The notes: a model not told the origin generated them from the letters alone. DNA of 64,000 bases from Takifugu bimaculatus (GCA_004026145.2 CP034975.1:5132171-5196170), one strand, 5' to 3'. Shown: positions 11,798-24,838, counted from the stretch's first letter. Numbers and translations: made by a program.

Positions 11798-12420
11798 ATG
11801 GAGGAGGAGGAGGAGGAGAGGAGAGGTGAGGAGGTGGAGGAGGAGAGGAAGATGAGAGGGGAGGAGGGGAGGAAAGATGACGAGTGAGGAGGTGGAGGGA
11901 GGAGAGAGAGGAGAGTGAGGAAGGGGGAGGGAGGAAAGGAAGAGGAATGAGGTGAGGAGGAGAGGAGCGAGGAGAGGTTGAGGAGGGGATGGAGGAGGAG
12001 AGAGGAAGGAGGCGGAGAGGGAAGATGAGAGGGTGAGGGAAGGTGGAGGGAGAGGAAGGACGAGGAGAGGAGGAGGGACGATGAGAGGTGAGAGGAGAGA
12101 GGTGAGGAAGGAGAGGAAGATGAGAGGTGAGGGGATGAGTAAGGAGAGGAAGATGAGAGGTGAGGAGGTGGAGGAGGAAGGAGAAGAGGTTGAGGAGGAG
12201 GAGAGGAAGATGAGAGGTGAGGAGGAGAAGGAGGAGAGGAAGGAGGAGAGGTGAGGAGGTGGAGGAGAGGAAGGAGGAGGAGAGGAAGATGAGAGGTGAG
12301 GAGGTGGGGGAGAGGAAGGAGAGGAAGGAGGAGAGGAAGGTGAGAGGTGAGGAGGAGAGGAAGATGAGAGGTGAGGAGGTGGAGGAGGAGAGGAAGGAGG
12401 AGGATGAGGAGGTGCAGAGA
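11798..12420. repeat. Polypurine (GGA/GAGGA) minisatellite of about 620 bp
   Basis: The plus strand is over 90% purine, with recurring GAGAGGAAGATGAGAGGTG and GAGGAGGTGGAGGAG units. A second, shorter purine-rich block follows at about 12925-13075, and its CT complement-like tract at 13130-13200. The Ser/Pro/Leu ORFs on the minus strand are repeat translation. Confidence 0.92.
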
Positions 12421-12512
12421 GGGTGCGGCGACTTTGCAAAAGATTTCTTCCAGCTCACAAGACACTGGCAGGAACACTTCATGTTTATACACACTGAAAA
12501 GTGAACTACAGC

Positions 12513-13355
12513 ACACACACACACACCACACACACACACAACACACACACACACACACACACACACAACACACACTGAGTGGTCTGTGTGCCTCTGTACA
12601 TGTGGGGAGACGAATCACCACGGCAACTGAACACTGATAGCACTTTGTAGCTCTCCTGCCTCCTTGTGTGTTAATTGCTGTTCAGCAGAAGTGAGACGTT
12701 AATTCCTGTGTAATAACGACTGTTGTTACACCTCATTCCTACCATGTAGGGGAAAGTGACTCACCTGTGGATGCAGCAGGTGATCCAACAGACGGACACA
12801 GAAAAGCCTGGAAACTGGAGGCACACAGCTCACTCACCGTCCCCATGGCAACCCAGTTTAACCAGTGGCCCGACCAGGTCGTCTCCTGGCTCCTCTCAGA
12901 TCTGCTTCATGTCCACCAGGAAGGGGGCGGGAGAGAGAGGGAGGAGGAGGAGGCGGGAGAAGAAGGAGAAGAGAGAAGAAAAGAAAAGAGAGAAGGAGAG
13001 CGAGAAAAGAGAAAGAGAGAGAAGAAAAGAGAGAAGCAGAGAGAGAGAACGAGCGAGATCGATGAGCGAAAGACGAGAGCTGATAGCAAAAGTAAAGAAG
13101 ACTTCGTCGTCTCCGTCCCGCTCTCTCACTCATCCTCACGCCCTCCACTCTCCTCCCTCTCTCTCTCTCCCTCCCCCTCTCTCCCCCCCCCCCCTCTTTT
13201 AGCCCCCCCAAAAACTGATGCTGGTGTGTATTTAAAGAAAACTACAGCACACACACTTATTGCAATTAACACACTCCTCTCCTCACGTTCAACAGTTGTT
13301 GAAGTATATTCTTGGAGGCAATGACAAATATGTAACCCACACACACACACGCTCA

Positions 13356-13386
<31 letters not shown>

Positions 13387-13494
13387 CACACACACACACG
13401 CACACACACACACACACTGGGCAGACAACCTCGTATCCTTCTGTTCCACACCTACACCCTTACACACATCACAGTCCAGTTTTAGTCAACACGT

Positions 13495-13567
<73 letters not shown>
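12513..13567. repeat. Cluster of CA and GA/CT simple repeats
   Basis: CA arrays at about 12513-12575, 13339-13418 and 13497-13567, with a GAGA-rich tract (12925-13075) and a CTCTCC tract (13130-13200) between. No coding exon is seen. Confidence 0.85.
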
Positions 13568-13569
<2 letters not shown>

Positions 13570-13800
13570 GTTTAGAAACTCCAGTATAACAATAATGGTG
13601 TGAAAGAGTAAAACTGCATAAAAGATGTCAAGCAGACGCATGAAAAGAAAGTTTGTGGGTGTTTTTATCTTCCATCTTTGGTCCCAGTTCTTGTTTATTA
13701 CTCTTGTTTATTACTCTTGTTTATTACTCTGTTGTTGTTGTTTACTCGCGGTCCAGATGAGTCCAGGAGCAGGATCTCCCTGCTGGGCTGGGCTGGTATT

Positions 13801-13933
13801 GCGACGCTTCCTCTGAAGCCACAAAGACGCCTCCGCAACCAAAGTTCTGTCTGAAGACGTGATGACACGCACACGCTCACGCACACGCTCACGCACACGC
13901 GTGCACGTTTCCAGCTAAATGACAGAAACAGCA
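13801..13933. repeat. Dispersed repeat, copy B
   Basis: Partner of the copy at 9065-9230, same orientation, with a shorter ACGCACACGCTC array in the middle. Sequence outside these limits is not shared. Confidence 0.8.
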
Positions 13934-14366
13934 CTCCGAGCTGCTTCCGCTGAGCTCCCTGCACATGTTTAAGGAAGCGGCAGCAGTTGTTCCGTTATTT
14001 ATATTCTGCATCTGCCACCAGGAAGCCGCCTCTATTTGGAGGAACGTCGGCGTGGACTGGCCTCCAAACTGGCCTCCAAACTGGCCCCCAAACTGGCCCC
14101 CAGTTTGATTTGGCTCTCCCCTCCTGATCCCACCCCTTCGTCTGCCTGGCTCCTCTTCCTCGCTCCTCTTCCTCGTCTGGTCTGACCTCTTTCTGTGGCT
14201 CTGCTGCTCATTATGAAGCTTCCTCTGATCCACCTGTTCCAGTTACACCTGTCGCGGCTCCTGGGTCAGACGCACGGCTGCTTTATGATCACGTTAATTC
14301 CAGCTCTTTAGCACCTTTTGGCCAAACTGCAATAGTAAATCCTCTAAATCCAGACGGTGTTATTAT

Positions 14367-14452
<86 letters not shown>

Positions 14453-15708
14453 CAGAGAAACATCAGTCGCAGCGGTTTTGTGACGCAACACTTGACAGGA
14501 GGACAAAATATAGACGGTGGATCAAATTTCAGCTCTCTGCGCTTTTGTTTAGGATAATTTCACTACTGGAACACAGCTGTCGACTCCACTTTGGGCACTG
14601 GGTTACCATGACAACCCCCAAAAAGCCAAGGCTGTGGAAGAGCAAGAAAGTGCCAAGATCGGATCACAAAGCACAAAAGTGCATTTGGGCCGCATTATTT
14701 TGTTGCTGTTTAGTGTTTTACTGAAGAAAGACGAAGCTGTTTTGACCATGAAACAGAAGCTTGGACAGTTTCTGCCACAAACTGGAGCCACTTTTAAAGA
14801 AAAAGCTTATTTGCCTCAGCTCAACGGCACAAAATATTTAAATTTAAGAAAACCCCGATAAATTGCAAGTTTGTAAAGTGAAAACAGTTTAAAACGATTC
14901 AGTTCTTTTGTTATTATTCTGTTATGAACATTAGCTGAGCGGTTTCAAAATAAAATGCGAGTAGAACCACAGATTTACCCCGTGGCCACTGGGGGGCGCT
15001 GCAAACACATATAACAGACAGGCGGGCAGACAATTAATTTGTACTGATGGTGAATAAACTGGGCTGCACAACTGGGTTGGTCGAACCAGCTGTGTGTCCT
15101 GAAGACAGCAGGTCCGGAGCGTGGTCCCGTCTCTCAGGAGGACGATCACCCGCCTGGTTCTACTGAGGACAGGCTGAGCAGAACCACCCTCTCTGGGCTG
15201 CGGATGAGCATTTCTCACATATTTTCCTGGTGGAGTCAATCAGCACGCGTATGAGACGGATCTGCTCTCTTGTCCTCTTGTCCACCACCCTGCACGTGTC
15301 ATCTGGCTCCGGTTCATAACAGCACGTATTTGCTGGTCCAGTTTGGCTCCTTTATTCCTTTATTTTACATTTGTAACATCCTCTGAACTTATTGAATGCA
15401 ACACCTTGGAACATAAATAGACGTGACCTGATTGGAGGTGTGTTAGCCCTCGTGTCACCCCTGTGGGCCCCCCCCTCTGCTTTGTTTGGAGAGGACAAAT
15501 TTACCACCTTTAACATCAGAGGCCGAGTATCCATTTATCTGGATTATTGTAAATATACATCCTCTTTGTATATTCCAAATCCTGTTCTATTTGATTTTAT
15601 CTTATTTTTCTCTGAGTGCTCTTGCTGCTGTTGTTGCACTGTAAATTTCTGTTTGTCCAAAGCTCTGCTGAAATAACTCACACGAGTCTCGTCTTTCAAA
15701 CCTGGGTT
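13934..15708. other. Intergenic DNA between CYTH1 and TIMP2 with AT microsatellite
   Basis: No gene recognised. It contains a tandem of TGGCCTCCAAAC/TGGCCCCCAAAC at about 14056-14105 and an (AT)n(ATT)n microsatellite at about 14371-14452. The rest is unique-looking sequence. Confidence 0.5.
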
Positions 15709-17271
15709 TTTATTTCTGATAATACTGAATATTTGTCCTTTGCCAGGACTTACACGAAGCATCAAACACATGCACGGTGCTCTTATTCACACAAACGGCC
15801 CCCTCACCCACCAAAGAGGCTCCCATGGCCCCCACTCTCGCCCTTCTCCAGTCCCCACTGAGCTCAGTCCAAACACACATAAAAATCATGACAGGTCGAA
15901 GAGTAACACTAAAAAACACGGCAAGGTGATGCAAAATGAAAGCGTCTAGTTTTAAGCCAGGCCTCCGACGCCCATCTGTCCTGTAAACCTCTGACACCTG
16001 TGGAACTGTCATACTGGGAGGGCCAGAAAGGTCAAAGCAAGGTTAAACAGGTCGTGGAAACACACTGGGACTCATGAAGCTGCTGCTGGCCACACCCAGA
16101 CAAATTCACATAAAAAAATAACACCCCAGAAGCTCCGTCGTTCCCTTTTACGATCAGCAAAAACGTCTCCTGAACTCGCCGCCGCTTTTGTTCCGTCACT
16201 GCAAAATCTGAGCTCTTAAAAAGTGTCTGACACGCCTCACCTAAAGCCCCCGGGCCTGGGGGGCCTGGGGGGGGCTGGGGCAGCTTGACACATCCTCACT
16301 AAGTGCAAGGCTAGTTCTACTGCAGTCAATAATGAGCATCAATCAACAACAAGGTATATGCAGCGGTACTGTACAGCTACACCCCCCGCAGGGAGGGGGG
16401 GGGGGGCGGCGAGACGAGGACGGGGGACAAATTTAGGACATTTTGGATGCGTTTTACGCTCGGGAGCAGGTTCCGAATTGGAGCGTTTGAGGTTTTACGC
16501 AGCATAGACTGGTCCAGCGAGGCTCCATGCTGGGGTGAGCCGTGACCTGATGACCTTCAGAACCACGTCTCCACGCTCTCTAAAGGGGAAGTTCAGCACG
16601 ACTCGAGCAGGAACCAACCATCCGGACACGGAGACGCGCTGAGGAAACAAAGGCAACTTGGAATTTTGACTGAAAAGAGGTAATAAAGGGAGAAATCTGG
16701 GCCGTGGAAGAGCAGCCCGGCTCCTCTGGTGGTGCCCTCCTGACGCCAGCCTCAGGAGGGGGGGGCGTCATCACTCGACCAGTCTATGTGTCACCCTGCT
16801 AGCTTTGATCTTCACAGACGCTGCGTCTGACAGCAGAAGCTGGGCTCGGTGTTGCCGGCCCGTTTCTAAGGCCCCATCTTACACTGGGGTGGTGCCGAGG
16901 TCCGACTGGGAGCAAATCCACCGCTCACATCTGCACAGCCAATCTGTGGGTTCGGACGCCTACGAGGTCTCTTCCAGGTGCTTTTGACTTTTTTGAGCAG
17001 GGGTTAATTTAGCAAATGGACCCCCCCCCCCTCTCCCCCCCCCCGATAAACATTGCAAAGCGGAAACCTGCAGCAGATGTGAGAATTCAGCGTCACCAGG
17101 ACCCCGGGTGTAAGAGAGGGCCCTAAAAATGGAGGTTAAGGGCTGTTTTCTCACCAGAATTTAAGTCACAATAAGGTTGCCTTTTGAATTATTCATTAAT
17201 TAATATCACCCAAAAAATGTCAAATCTTAACGGACTCCTGCTGTGCAGCAGGAAGCCGGGGCGCCGTGTGA
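15709..17271 (-). other. timp2: Probable TIMP2 3' UTR
   Basis: Minus-strand sequence downstream of the TIMP2 stop, with AATAAA (TTTATT on plus) at 15709-15714 and no long simple repeat or competing gene. TIMP2 transcripts in other vertebrates have long 3' UTRs. The exact end is inferred. Confidence 0.35.
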
Positions 17272-17597
17272 TTAGGGTTCCTCGCCGTCCAAGAACTCCT
17301 TCTTAGGCGAGGAGACGCCGCGGTACCAGGAGCAGGAGTTGTCCGCCCTCTTGATGCAGGCGTAGTGGTTGGCCTGGCGACCGTGGACCAGCTTCTCAAT
17401 CATCAGGTCTGTCCACAGACACTCTTCTGGGGCGGAGATCTCGCAGGGCAAAGACGGGCAGCGCACGATCTGGAGGAACACACACAGGTCTCCTTTAGGA
17501 GAGCGGCTCCTCTTTTGTTGTGACAGCTGTTGTTGTGGCTCTCAGATGTTCTATTATGTCTGCTGCAAACTGCAGGAGGTGAAACCTTGGGGTAAAC

Positions 17598-17639
<42 letters not shown>

Positions 17640-19171
17640 AGCGTTCCCACCTTGCACTCACAGCCCATCTGGTAGCGCTGACTAAGCCCCTTTTTCTGGG
17701 TGTTGCTCAGGGAGTCCCAGGGCATAATGTAGTCACACAGGGTCACGTGCATGCGCCCGCTGGCCTCCTCCTTGCCTGGAAAAGAAGAGGACGGGATAAA
17801 GTCTTCAGCCTGAAGGAGAAACTCAGACATAACGAGGTGACGCGTGTCTATAAAACACAAAAACACAGATTTCCTGATGCATCCACAGGCAGAGGTCACA
17901 TTCATTTCTCCAGTTTTCTGGATTTGCTGCAGACTCCCGGCGGCTAAACTTCCTCTGAACTGGGGCAAAGCCATTGAAAAAGATGCCCCAGGTGGCAGAA
18001 AGCTGGCGGCCTTTCACCGCTCGGCGCCGACATGTCGAGAGAAAGAGGGAGGAAGGGCAGACTTCAGCACTTCCTGCTCTGGGTAATCAGGGTGCACGTT
18101 GGCGGGTGCATCCGTCTGTGATGTGACACCAGAGTCGGGGTGACGCCATCGCCCCTTTCATCACAGCCAGGCTTTAAATGGGGAAGCACCGTTACTTCGG
18201 AATCGTTTCAAGCGTGTCTCAACCTTCCCCGCAGGAATGGCGTAACGGGTGTGTTTGTCAGGTTGTGTCGACAGGTTCTGTGTGTGTTGAGGTCAAAGTG
18301 TCCCAACGGCCTTCGCAACAGAGTCAGACGTTCTGGTTTCATGGTCAGGGAGGAGCTACGCAGCAGGAACATGGCAGGGGAACAAGGAACAAGGGCTTCT
18401 CACGGCTCGTTACGGGTTCTAGTTCTGAAGAACCTCGTCCGATCTGTACCTGAAATCAGGTACTCCTTCTTGCCACTGGCGTCCAGGGTGACGCCACAGA
18501 CGGCGGACACGGGAGCGGTTAGGACAGCCTCGATGTCCTGTTTAGGACCCTTGAACATCTGGAGCAAAGACAGGCCAGAAAAGTCTAAATCAGCTAGTTG
18601 AACTAGAAAAGTGGCGTGTTTTTGTGGTCAGAGCTCACCTTGATCTGCTTGACATCATATTGGATCCGTTTGATGGGGTTCCCGTAGATATCGTTCCCAG
18701 AATTGACCTCCTTCTCTCCGACCACTTTTGCTCGGATCACTGCAAACCAGGCAGAGGTTAAGGTTAAGGTTTATGGTTAAGGTTTGAACACGTAATCCAT
18801 GCTGCGATGGCGAGGAGACGATTAAAAGGTGATTAAAATGGAAACAGTGAGCTAAAAAAAGTCAACAAATGACTCACTTCCTGTCAGAATAGCTTCTGAA
18901 CAACTGACACATGCGTTCCTGTTTCAGACACGAGCAAACGCTGCGGCACAACCCCAGCGAGCATCTAATCGAACCAGCGGCCCGGCCCGGTTCTTCTGGA
19001 CCGCGGGCTCGGACCCACGGCCGCCAGAACAGCCTGCAGAGACTCACCGGATGTGAGGCGCCGCAGCGCCGCCATCGATTCCCTCTGCCAGTAATTAACC
19101 AGTCAAAGGTCGGCAGCTAATTTGCTTTTTGATTCATTAATTGTGTTTTTATTGGTGCAAATATACGACAG

Positions 19172-19228
<57 letters not shown>

Positions 19229-20816
19229 AGGACTAACGAGCAGAGAACAGGCAGCAGGACGCAGGCCTCAGACAAGGTCACCTGACTGTTAGAGGTCAAA
19301 TGTCCCCATGATGGTGGAGCTTCCACCAACAGACACACACTCTTCTACTCTCATCCGTCCCCACCACATCGTCGTCCCCCCCCCCCCCCCCCCCCGTTGA
19401 CTCCACCTCGTGACCACGACCCTCCTGATGTGGTCTGCTCAGCTCAGACACATGTGGGCACAGGCCGAGGGTCACCTGGGGGAGCACGCCGGGGTCAGGG
19501 ATCACACGGGTCCCACAGCACAGCCCCGATGCTGGCGGAAACACTGGGACGTCTGCTTGTTTACACTCCCAATGTGTGTGTGTTCACGTGCGCTCGGCAG
19601 GGTGACTCGGGCCTTCCACACCACGCACCACCGTGTGACTGGGAGGGTCTGTTTGGGAAGTTCCCCCTTTGTGGGAAGCAGATTTATACCAGGTGACACA
19701 GAGTCTGGAGCCTCTACACGTGCACGAACGACGAGCCTCCGTTTGACAAAGGAGACGTTGTTCTTGTCGTCCACGTCCATCATGAACAGTCAGACAAGCG
19801 TCTCTATTCTTATTTGCTGAACTCAGATCCAGCCAGAGCGGTGACGTGCACAGTTCTTGCTGTTTCTGGTCTGCGTGGCCTTCAGCCCGCCTCATCCTTC
19901 CTCAGTGGTCAACAGCTATATTAACTCATCACCCTTTAAAAACACCAGCGCGCCAACGCAAACACGCCTCTGCTGCGACACAATTAGTCCAAGAGCTTCA
20001 GTTCCTGAGTCACACCTGAGCGATGACAGACGAGCACGCTGTGGTGCCAGTGGAACAGCTGTCCAGATGCTGCCCAGCGTGTGAGGGACCACCAGGCCTG
20101 GCAACACCACAGCTGTGTGTATCCCTGCAGTACACCGGAGCAAAACTTGGGAAAACCCCAGCAGCATTCCTGTAATTCCTCCCAGCACCACCACTCCCCG
20201 AAGAAACGGGGCAGGAATGGAAATAAGAAAGGAGAGGAAAACTGGGGGTGCGACGGTTTGCGTGGCTGAGGACACTGGGACACTTCGTCCACCTCTTGTC
20301 CTCCTCCGTCCTCCGTCCTCCTGCTGTCCTGTGCCACGTTGCCCACTGCTGAGGGTGAAGCCTGGTAAACAAACACAGCAGAACCCGGAGCTGATGCTCA
20401 GGGGCCACTCCTCTCTCCCTCCCGTGCGTCACACCGACAGGGCTCCAACACCCTGAGCTACATCAGCTTCATCATGGCTCGACTAATAGTGACAATAGGT
20501 GTGTGTCGGCCACCCCAGCAGTCGGCCCATGGCCTTGAGGAGCAGCCGCACCACCAACCAGGGGGCAGGGGCCGAGGGAGAGCTGCAGGCTCCCGCCAGA
20601 TGTGCAGCTGCAGCTGCAGCGCGGCTAAACATCATCAACAACAACAACAACAACGACGACGACGACGACGGTGCTGCTGTACTCACCTACATCGGCGTTG
20701 CAGAACGCCTGTTGCGGGTGTACCGGAGCGCAGCTGCACGCCTCCGCCAGCTCCTCTGTCCGCCACAGGACCAGCAGCACAAGCGTGCAAAAGATGCCGT
20801 GGACGGAAAACGGCAT
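17272..20816 (-). CDS. timp2: TIMP2, tissue inhibitor of metalloproteinases 2, complete
   Basis: Secreted inhibitor that binds matrix metalloproteinases 1:1 and helps activate proMMP2. Five exons: 20816-20687, 18739-18639, 18558-18450, 17775-17651 and 17469-17272. They join in frame to give 220 aa, the same length as human TIMP2. A 26-residue signal peptide (MPFSVHGIFCTLVLLVLW..) ends before mature Cys27 in CSCAPVHPQQAFCNADV; the free N-terminal Cys of the CxC motif is the zinc-chelating inhibitory residue. VIRAKVVGEKEV, LCDYIMPWDSLS and YQMGCECK follow. The C-terminal domain ends in EFLDGEEP, the acidic tail typical of TIMP2, not of TIMP1/3/4. A/B paralogue status cannot be told from here. 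Confidence 0.96.
19172..19228. repeat. (CA)n microsatellite in TIMP2 intron 1
   Basis: Near-perfect CA array. A run of 17 C follows at about 19379-19395. Confidence 0.9.
20636..20670. repeat. (AAC)n(GAC)n triplet repeat beside the TIMP2 exon 1 donor
   Basis: Seven or so CAA units and five GAC units. On the transcribed strand the repeat begins about 15 bases after the exon 1 splice donor. Confidence 0.85.
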
Positions 20817-21110
20817 TTTCACAACCCCCGACGTGACTCTTCCCGTTTGATCGTTAGTGGCGCAGATGCGGTGTCGTCGGGCTCCAGCGGGCGACCGCAA
20901 CGTCGCTCTCGGCTTCTCCGCGTCTCTACGGCAGCAGGCGGCTTCCACGCGTGATCGTCAGCCCTGTCTGTCCGAATGTCGACAACTGTCTGTCTTTCTG
21001 GAATGTTTTCGTTACGGAGATCAAGGCGGTTTTATAAGACTGACGGCGCGGCTCCTCCCCCTCCGGTAGCGGCGGGGCCGACAGGGGGCGCTGTGGCCCC
21101 GCCTGGAACA
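20817..21110 (-). promoter_or_regulatory. timp2: TIMP2 5' UTR and CpG-rich promoter region (inferred)
   Basis: CpG-dense sequence directly upstream of the TIMP2 ATG, including GGCGGGGCC and CTCCCCCTCCGG elements. It passes abruptly into AT-rich intergenic DNA at about 21130. No TATA box is evident. Confidence 0.4.
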
Positions 21111-22122
21111 CCGCCGGAAGTCCCATTAGCACGTTATTAGCTGACTTTAGCCCTTTTAAAGTCTTTTCCGCGTATCATTTTAGTACAAATTGTTTTTGCT
21201 CTGAATTTACTCAGCCACAAAAATAAGTTGTACTCGATTATGTACAAAATATGTAAAAAAATATAACCCGCCGTAATAACCAAGACGACCTCGGTACTTC
21301 AGGCCCGAGAAGTCCAAACTCACGTTAATTAGAATCTATTAATTAAATTCATGTCGCTTGAATTCAAAATAATCATAAAACGATTTAATTCTGAGTTTTC
21401 CTCGAGTCCCTATGAAACTAAAAAACCCCAACAACATTAAAATGCATAATTTCTTCATTATTGTCACATCACCTGCACTAAAGATTAAACACCAGGATGT
21501 GTTTATTGTTGAATTAAACAAAATATGTATTATTATTATTTTATATTATACATTTATCAGGCAGACTTTCCCTTAAATTTATTTCAACTGGAACCATTTG
21601 ATCTTTTGCCAAAAAAAGACAAATTAGAAGAATAGCAAAGGAAAGAAATATTGGATTTATTCCACATAGCACGGATGGTAGTACAGGCTTAAGTTTGTAC
21701 ACGCCGTGATTGAGCTGGCAACCCTTCCAGATAAATAATGCCACGGTTCTGGCAGAAGAGGGCAGCGCCCCCCAGCTCTGCTTCACAGTGAGCCACAGCT
21801 AAACTGGGAACATGCTTCCACCTTGGTAGTTGGCCCTGTCGCTTCGGTTAAGGCACAGGTCACAAAAGGCTTTGGAAGAGCGTTCTAACGCCACAGAATC
21901 ATCACCTTTAATCTGCTAAAGTAATGCACTGCTCTGTTCCTGAGGCAAAAGAATCTGGCTGTCAGCAGGAGCACGACTGCTCCAACTGGATTTAAACACC
22001 AAAAAGAAAAGGGGGAGTTCCACCATTACGCACTAATGGGAAGAGGAGAAATTTAGAGTAATAAGAGAAAAGCAGGCGCTCGATGGTGTGTGTTGAGCAG
22101 ATAACTCTGGTCCATCCCATCA
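21111..22122. other. AT-rich TIMP2/SFXN2 intergenic DNA and probable SFXN2 3' UTR
   Basis: No coding exon is seen. A minus-strand AATAAA (TTTATT at 21657-21662) could end SFXN2, giving a 3' UTR of about 0.45 kb. Confidence 0.4.
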
Positions 22123-24838
22123 TCACAGGCCCTTGTTGAAGTACACCAGCTGAACGGCGTCTCCATACTTGGACTGGATGGAGTCTCTCAGCTCAGGCTC
22201 CAGCTTGGACACAGCTATGGAGCTGTAAAGGACAGAAAAGAGGTGAGAATTCACCGCCTGATGAAGCCAGCGAAGGCCTCTTCGTTTGTGTCTGCAGACT
22301 AGGAAGCGCTGCCGATAATAAGGAGAGAGTTCATCTCCCATCCACCCCAGGAACACCTCCGGGAGGTGACCTGGGAGATAATTCAAGGTTCCCAGTAAGA
22401 TATCCGGTGATCCAGGACCAGGTGAGCAGATTTAGAGGGAAAAGAAGGAATTTCAAGGATGTTTAGAAACACTAAAAATTACATTTGAGTTTCAAGTAAC
22501 AACAGTATTTCATGTGTGGGACACAAAGCACATATATGAGCGTTGACAGTGTGTTGCCCAGATGAGAAAAGACCGTTACAGTACCATCTCTGTGGGAAGA
22601 GGGAGCAGGCAGCAGGCACCATGAAGATCAGGCTGTTAAAGAGGAGCAGAAGCATCTTTCACCACGCCGACAGACTTTTGAGAACGTTCGAAGCTTTGTG
22701 GTCTACTTACAACACTCCCACCATCATCACCTGGATCGGACCGTGGAGGAACGTGATTCTCTGTGGAAACACCAGCAGCTTGAGGGCAGAGCCACACTTT
22801 CACATCCTGGACTTACGTGACGCTGAAGGTCTCACCTGCATGAATCTGAATTTTTCCATTCGCTGCATGATGATGGGGAGGATGACTGACAGGAAAGGAC
22901 GGAAAAAAGGAGTCAAGAGAGGAAGAGGATCACCTGCGGAACGCCGTCTGATATTTACTCACTCATTCCCGGCGCGGCCATGGTGACCCTGGAGATGACC
23001 ACCTGGGAGATGCCTTTAACTGCTGCTTTCTGTGGGACAGATACAGCAGAGAAGTCACTTTAAACACCTCTTAAATGCAGGCCGGTTTGGAAGTCTCGGC
23101 CGGGATTCTGACCGTAGAATGGCCCAGCTTGTTGCCGTTTTCATCCGTCACAGCGATGCCATTCAGAATTTCCCTGTAAAACAGAATCAGTGGGAAGCAA
23201 ATATAAATCTGTAGGAAAGAAACGAATAAAAGATTAAAACGATCAGTAAGACACAAGTGACTAAAACATTTCACAAATCAAGGAAAAGTCCTAATTAGCA
23301 AAGACCAACAAAGACATATTATCCGTCATTTAAACCACAGTTTGTCCATAGATGTGAAAGATTAATAACGTTTTCTGTGGTTTGCCATTAGAAAGAGCCA
23401 GTTCTGCACATGCTCCATCAGGAGGGTTGATCGAGTGGTTGAGATACTTTAGATGCTGATCCCGTCACCGACAAAAGCAGTGGGAATTTTCAGAAACTAT
23501 TTTTAACTTTTCGACTGCAACGTCCAGACTGAAGTGTCTTCACCACCAAATGTTGTGTTTACCTGCTGCGCCTCAGTGGCTTAGCCGCTAAGCTCGATGC
23601 TATGCTAGGAAAGCACCGGGAGCTGTCGCTGCAACTCGTCACTTCAGACCCGCGCAATATGACAAAACACCCGCCTCCACATTCACTCAGCAGCATCTCA
23701 CACAGAAGCACTCACTGTTGCCTCATCATCGGAATGTTAACGCAGTTAGCTGCAGCCACAGCCACAAAAGGAACCCAGCGAGCGACCAGAGGAGGAGCTT
23801 TCTGCAAAAGATAGCAAAAGACAAGACGCCTTTTTAATGCACAGGTCAATGTTTGTAGTGGGGAGAGGAAAAGTGGTCTGTAGGAGCCAGTCAGAGGGAA
23901 ACATGGGGCCAGCCCCATCAGAGAGGGATGCTGAGATTTTGCACCTTTGTGTAGAGGTTGAGTCCCACCGCTGTTGCCAACGCCGTGCTGGTGGCTGTGA
24001 TATAGGCCACTCCTATTTGCCTGGGAGACGGGCAGATAAGTTGATGTGTTTAATCATCTACGCTGACATGAGCGCGAAACGACAGTTGTTCCTTACTTGG
24101 GGGTGATTGGGGAAGCGGCGTTCCGGTTGGTGTAGTTGACCAGCGCGTTGAAGGACTGATTCACCCACTGCCAGAACACCACAGCAGGAACTGTCCTGAA
24201 AACACAAGCGCTCCCATCAGCGCCTGAAAGCTCCCGCTCAACGCTGCGGGTGTGATCAGGACCTGTAGAACTGCAGCATGAAGCCGGTGATGGCCATGCC
24301 TCCAGGGACCTGGAAGGACATGCGGCCGATGAGGTTCATGCGGTCTCCCGTGTCGGGGTGGAAGGCTGAGTCGTACAGCTTCTTGGCATAGTGGAGGTGC
24401 TCCTCTGTTGTTCCTGGGGGGGTGGACCCTGCCCTGCAGATCCACAGAACCCCTCAGACTCAACACTCCGTGCACACGCGGATTCAGAATTCCACTGTCT
24501 CCTTTTCCAAAATTCTCAGCAGAAACAGCTGATTTGAAGTGAACTATCAAAAACCACTTTTCCCAGATCTGTAAAGCACCTGGTGGCCTCCAGCATCACT
24601 TTGGCATCAGGAGGAACCAGCGGTGGTGGAGGAGGAATCGATGGTGGAAAGAAGCCGTTCACGGAGGGAAAACCCTCCCTTACCTGCAGCTTTCTACCAA
24701 AGCTTTGGCTTCGTCCAGGCGTGCGTCAGGTAAGAGCGCCGTTCGAGGGTCTGTGATGTTAAAGAAGTGTTTTAGTCGTCCCATGAACGTCGTCTGATCC
24801 CATCTGGGCGCGTCGATGTCGAATGAGCTCAAAGCCAT
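22123..24838 (-). CDS. sfxn2: Sideroflexin-2, mitochondrial inner-membrane carrier, complete
   Basis: Sideroflexins are inner-membrane transporters; SFXN1-type members import serine for one-carbon metabolism. Eleven exons: 24838-24684, 24433-24263, 24195-24097, 24020-23945, 23801-23716, 23173-23113, 23029-22963, 22885-22836, 22760-22731, 22655-22585 and 22222-22123. Phases fit throughout and give 321 aa (human SFXN2 322). Family marks: FDIDAPRWDQTTF, FFNITDPRT, LYDSAFHPDTGD, GRMSFQVPGG, VFWQWVNQSFNALVNYTNRN, RWVPFVAVAAANCVNIPM, MRQQE and C-terminal VYFNKGL. NITDPRT, ASPIT and NIPMMRQQ favour SFXN2 over SFXN1/3, and ARL3 next door supports this. Exon 9 has only 30 bases. Exon 10 has a weak acceptor (GTGAAAG|ATG), chosen because it restores phase and the conserved LIFMVPAAC segment. 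Confidence 0.95.

Noticed and set aside
11735..12621. Several long Ser/Pro/Leu ORFs on the minus strand
   Set aside because: Direct translation of the polypurine/polypyrimidine minisatellite in all frames.
14357..14557. Ile/Tyr-rich ORF
   Set aside because: Product of the AT/ATT microsatellite.
18764..18785. AAGGTT hexamer run resembling telomere repeats
   Set aside because: The unit is GGTTAA, only four imperfect copies, not TTAGGG; no interstitial telomere.
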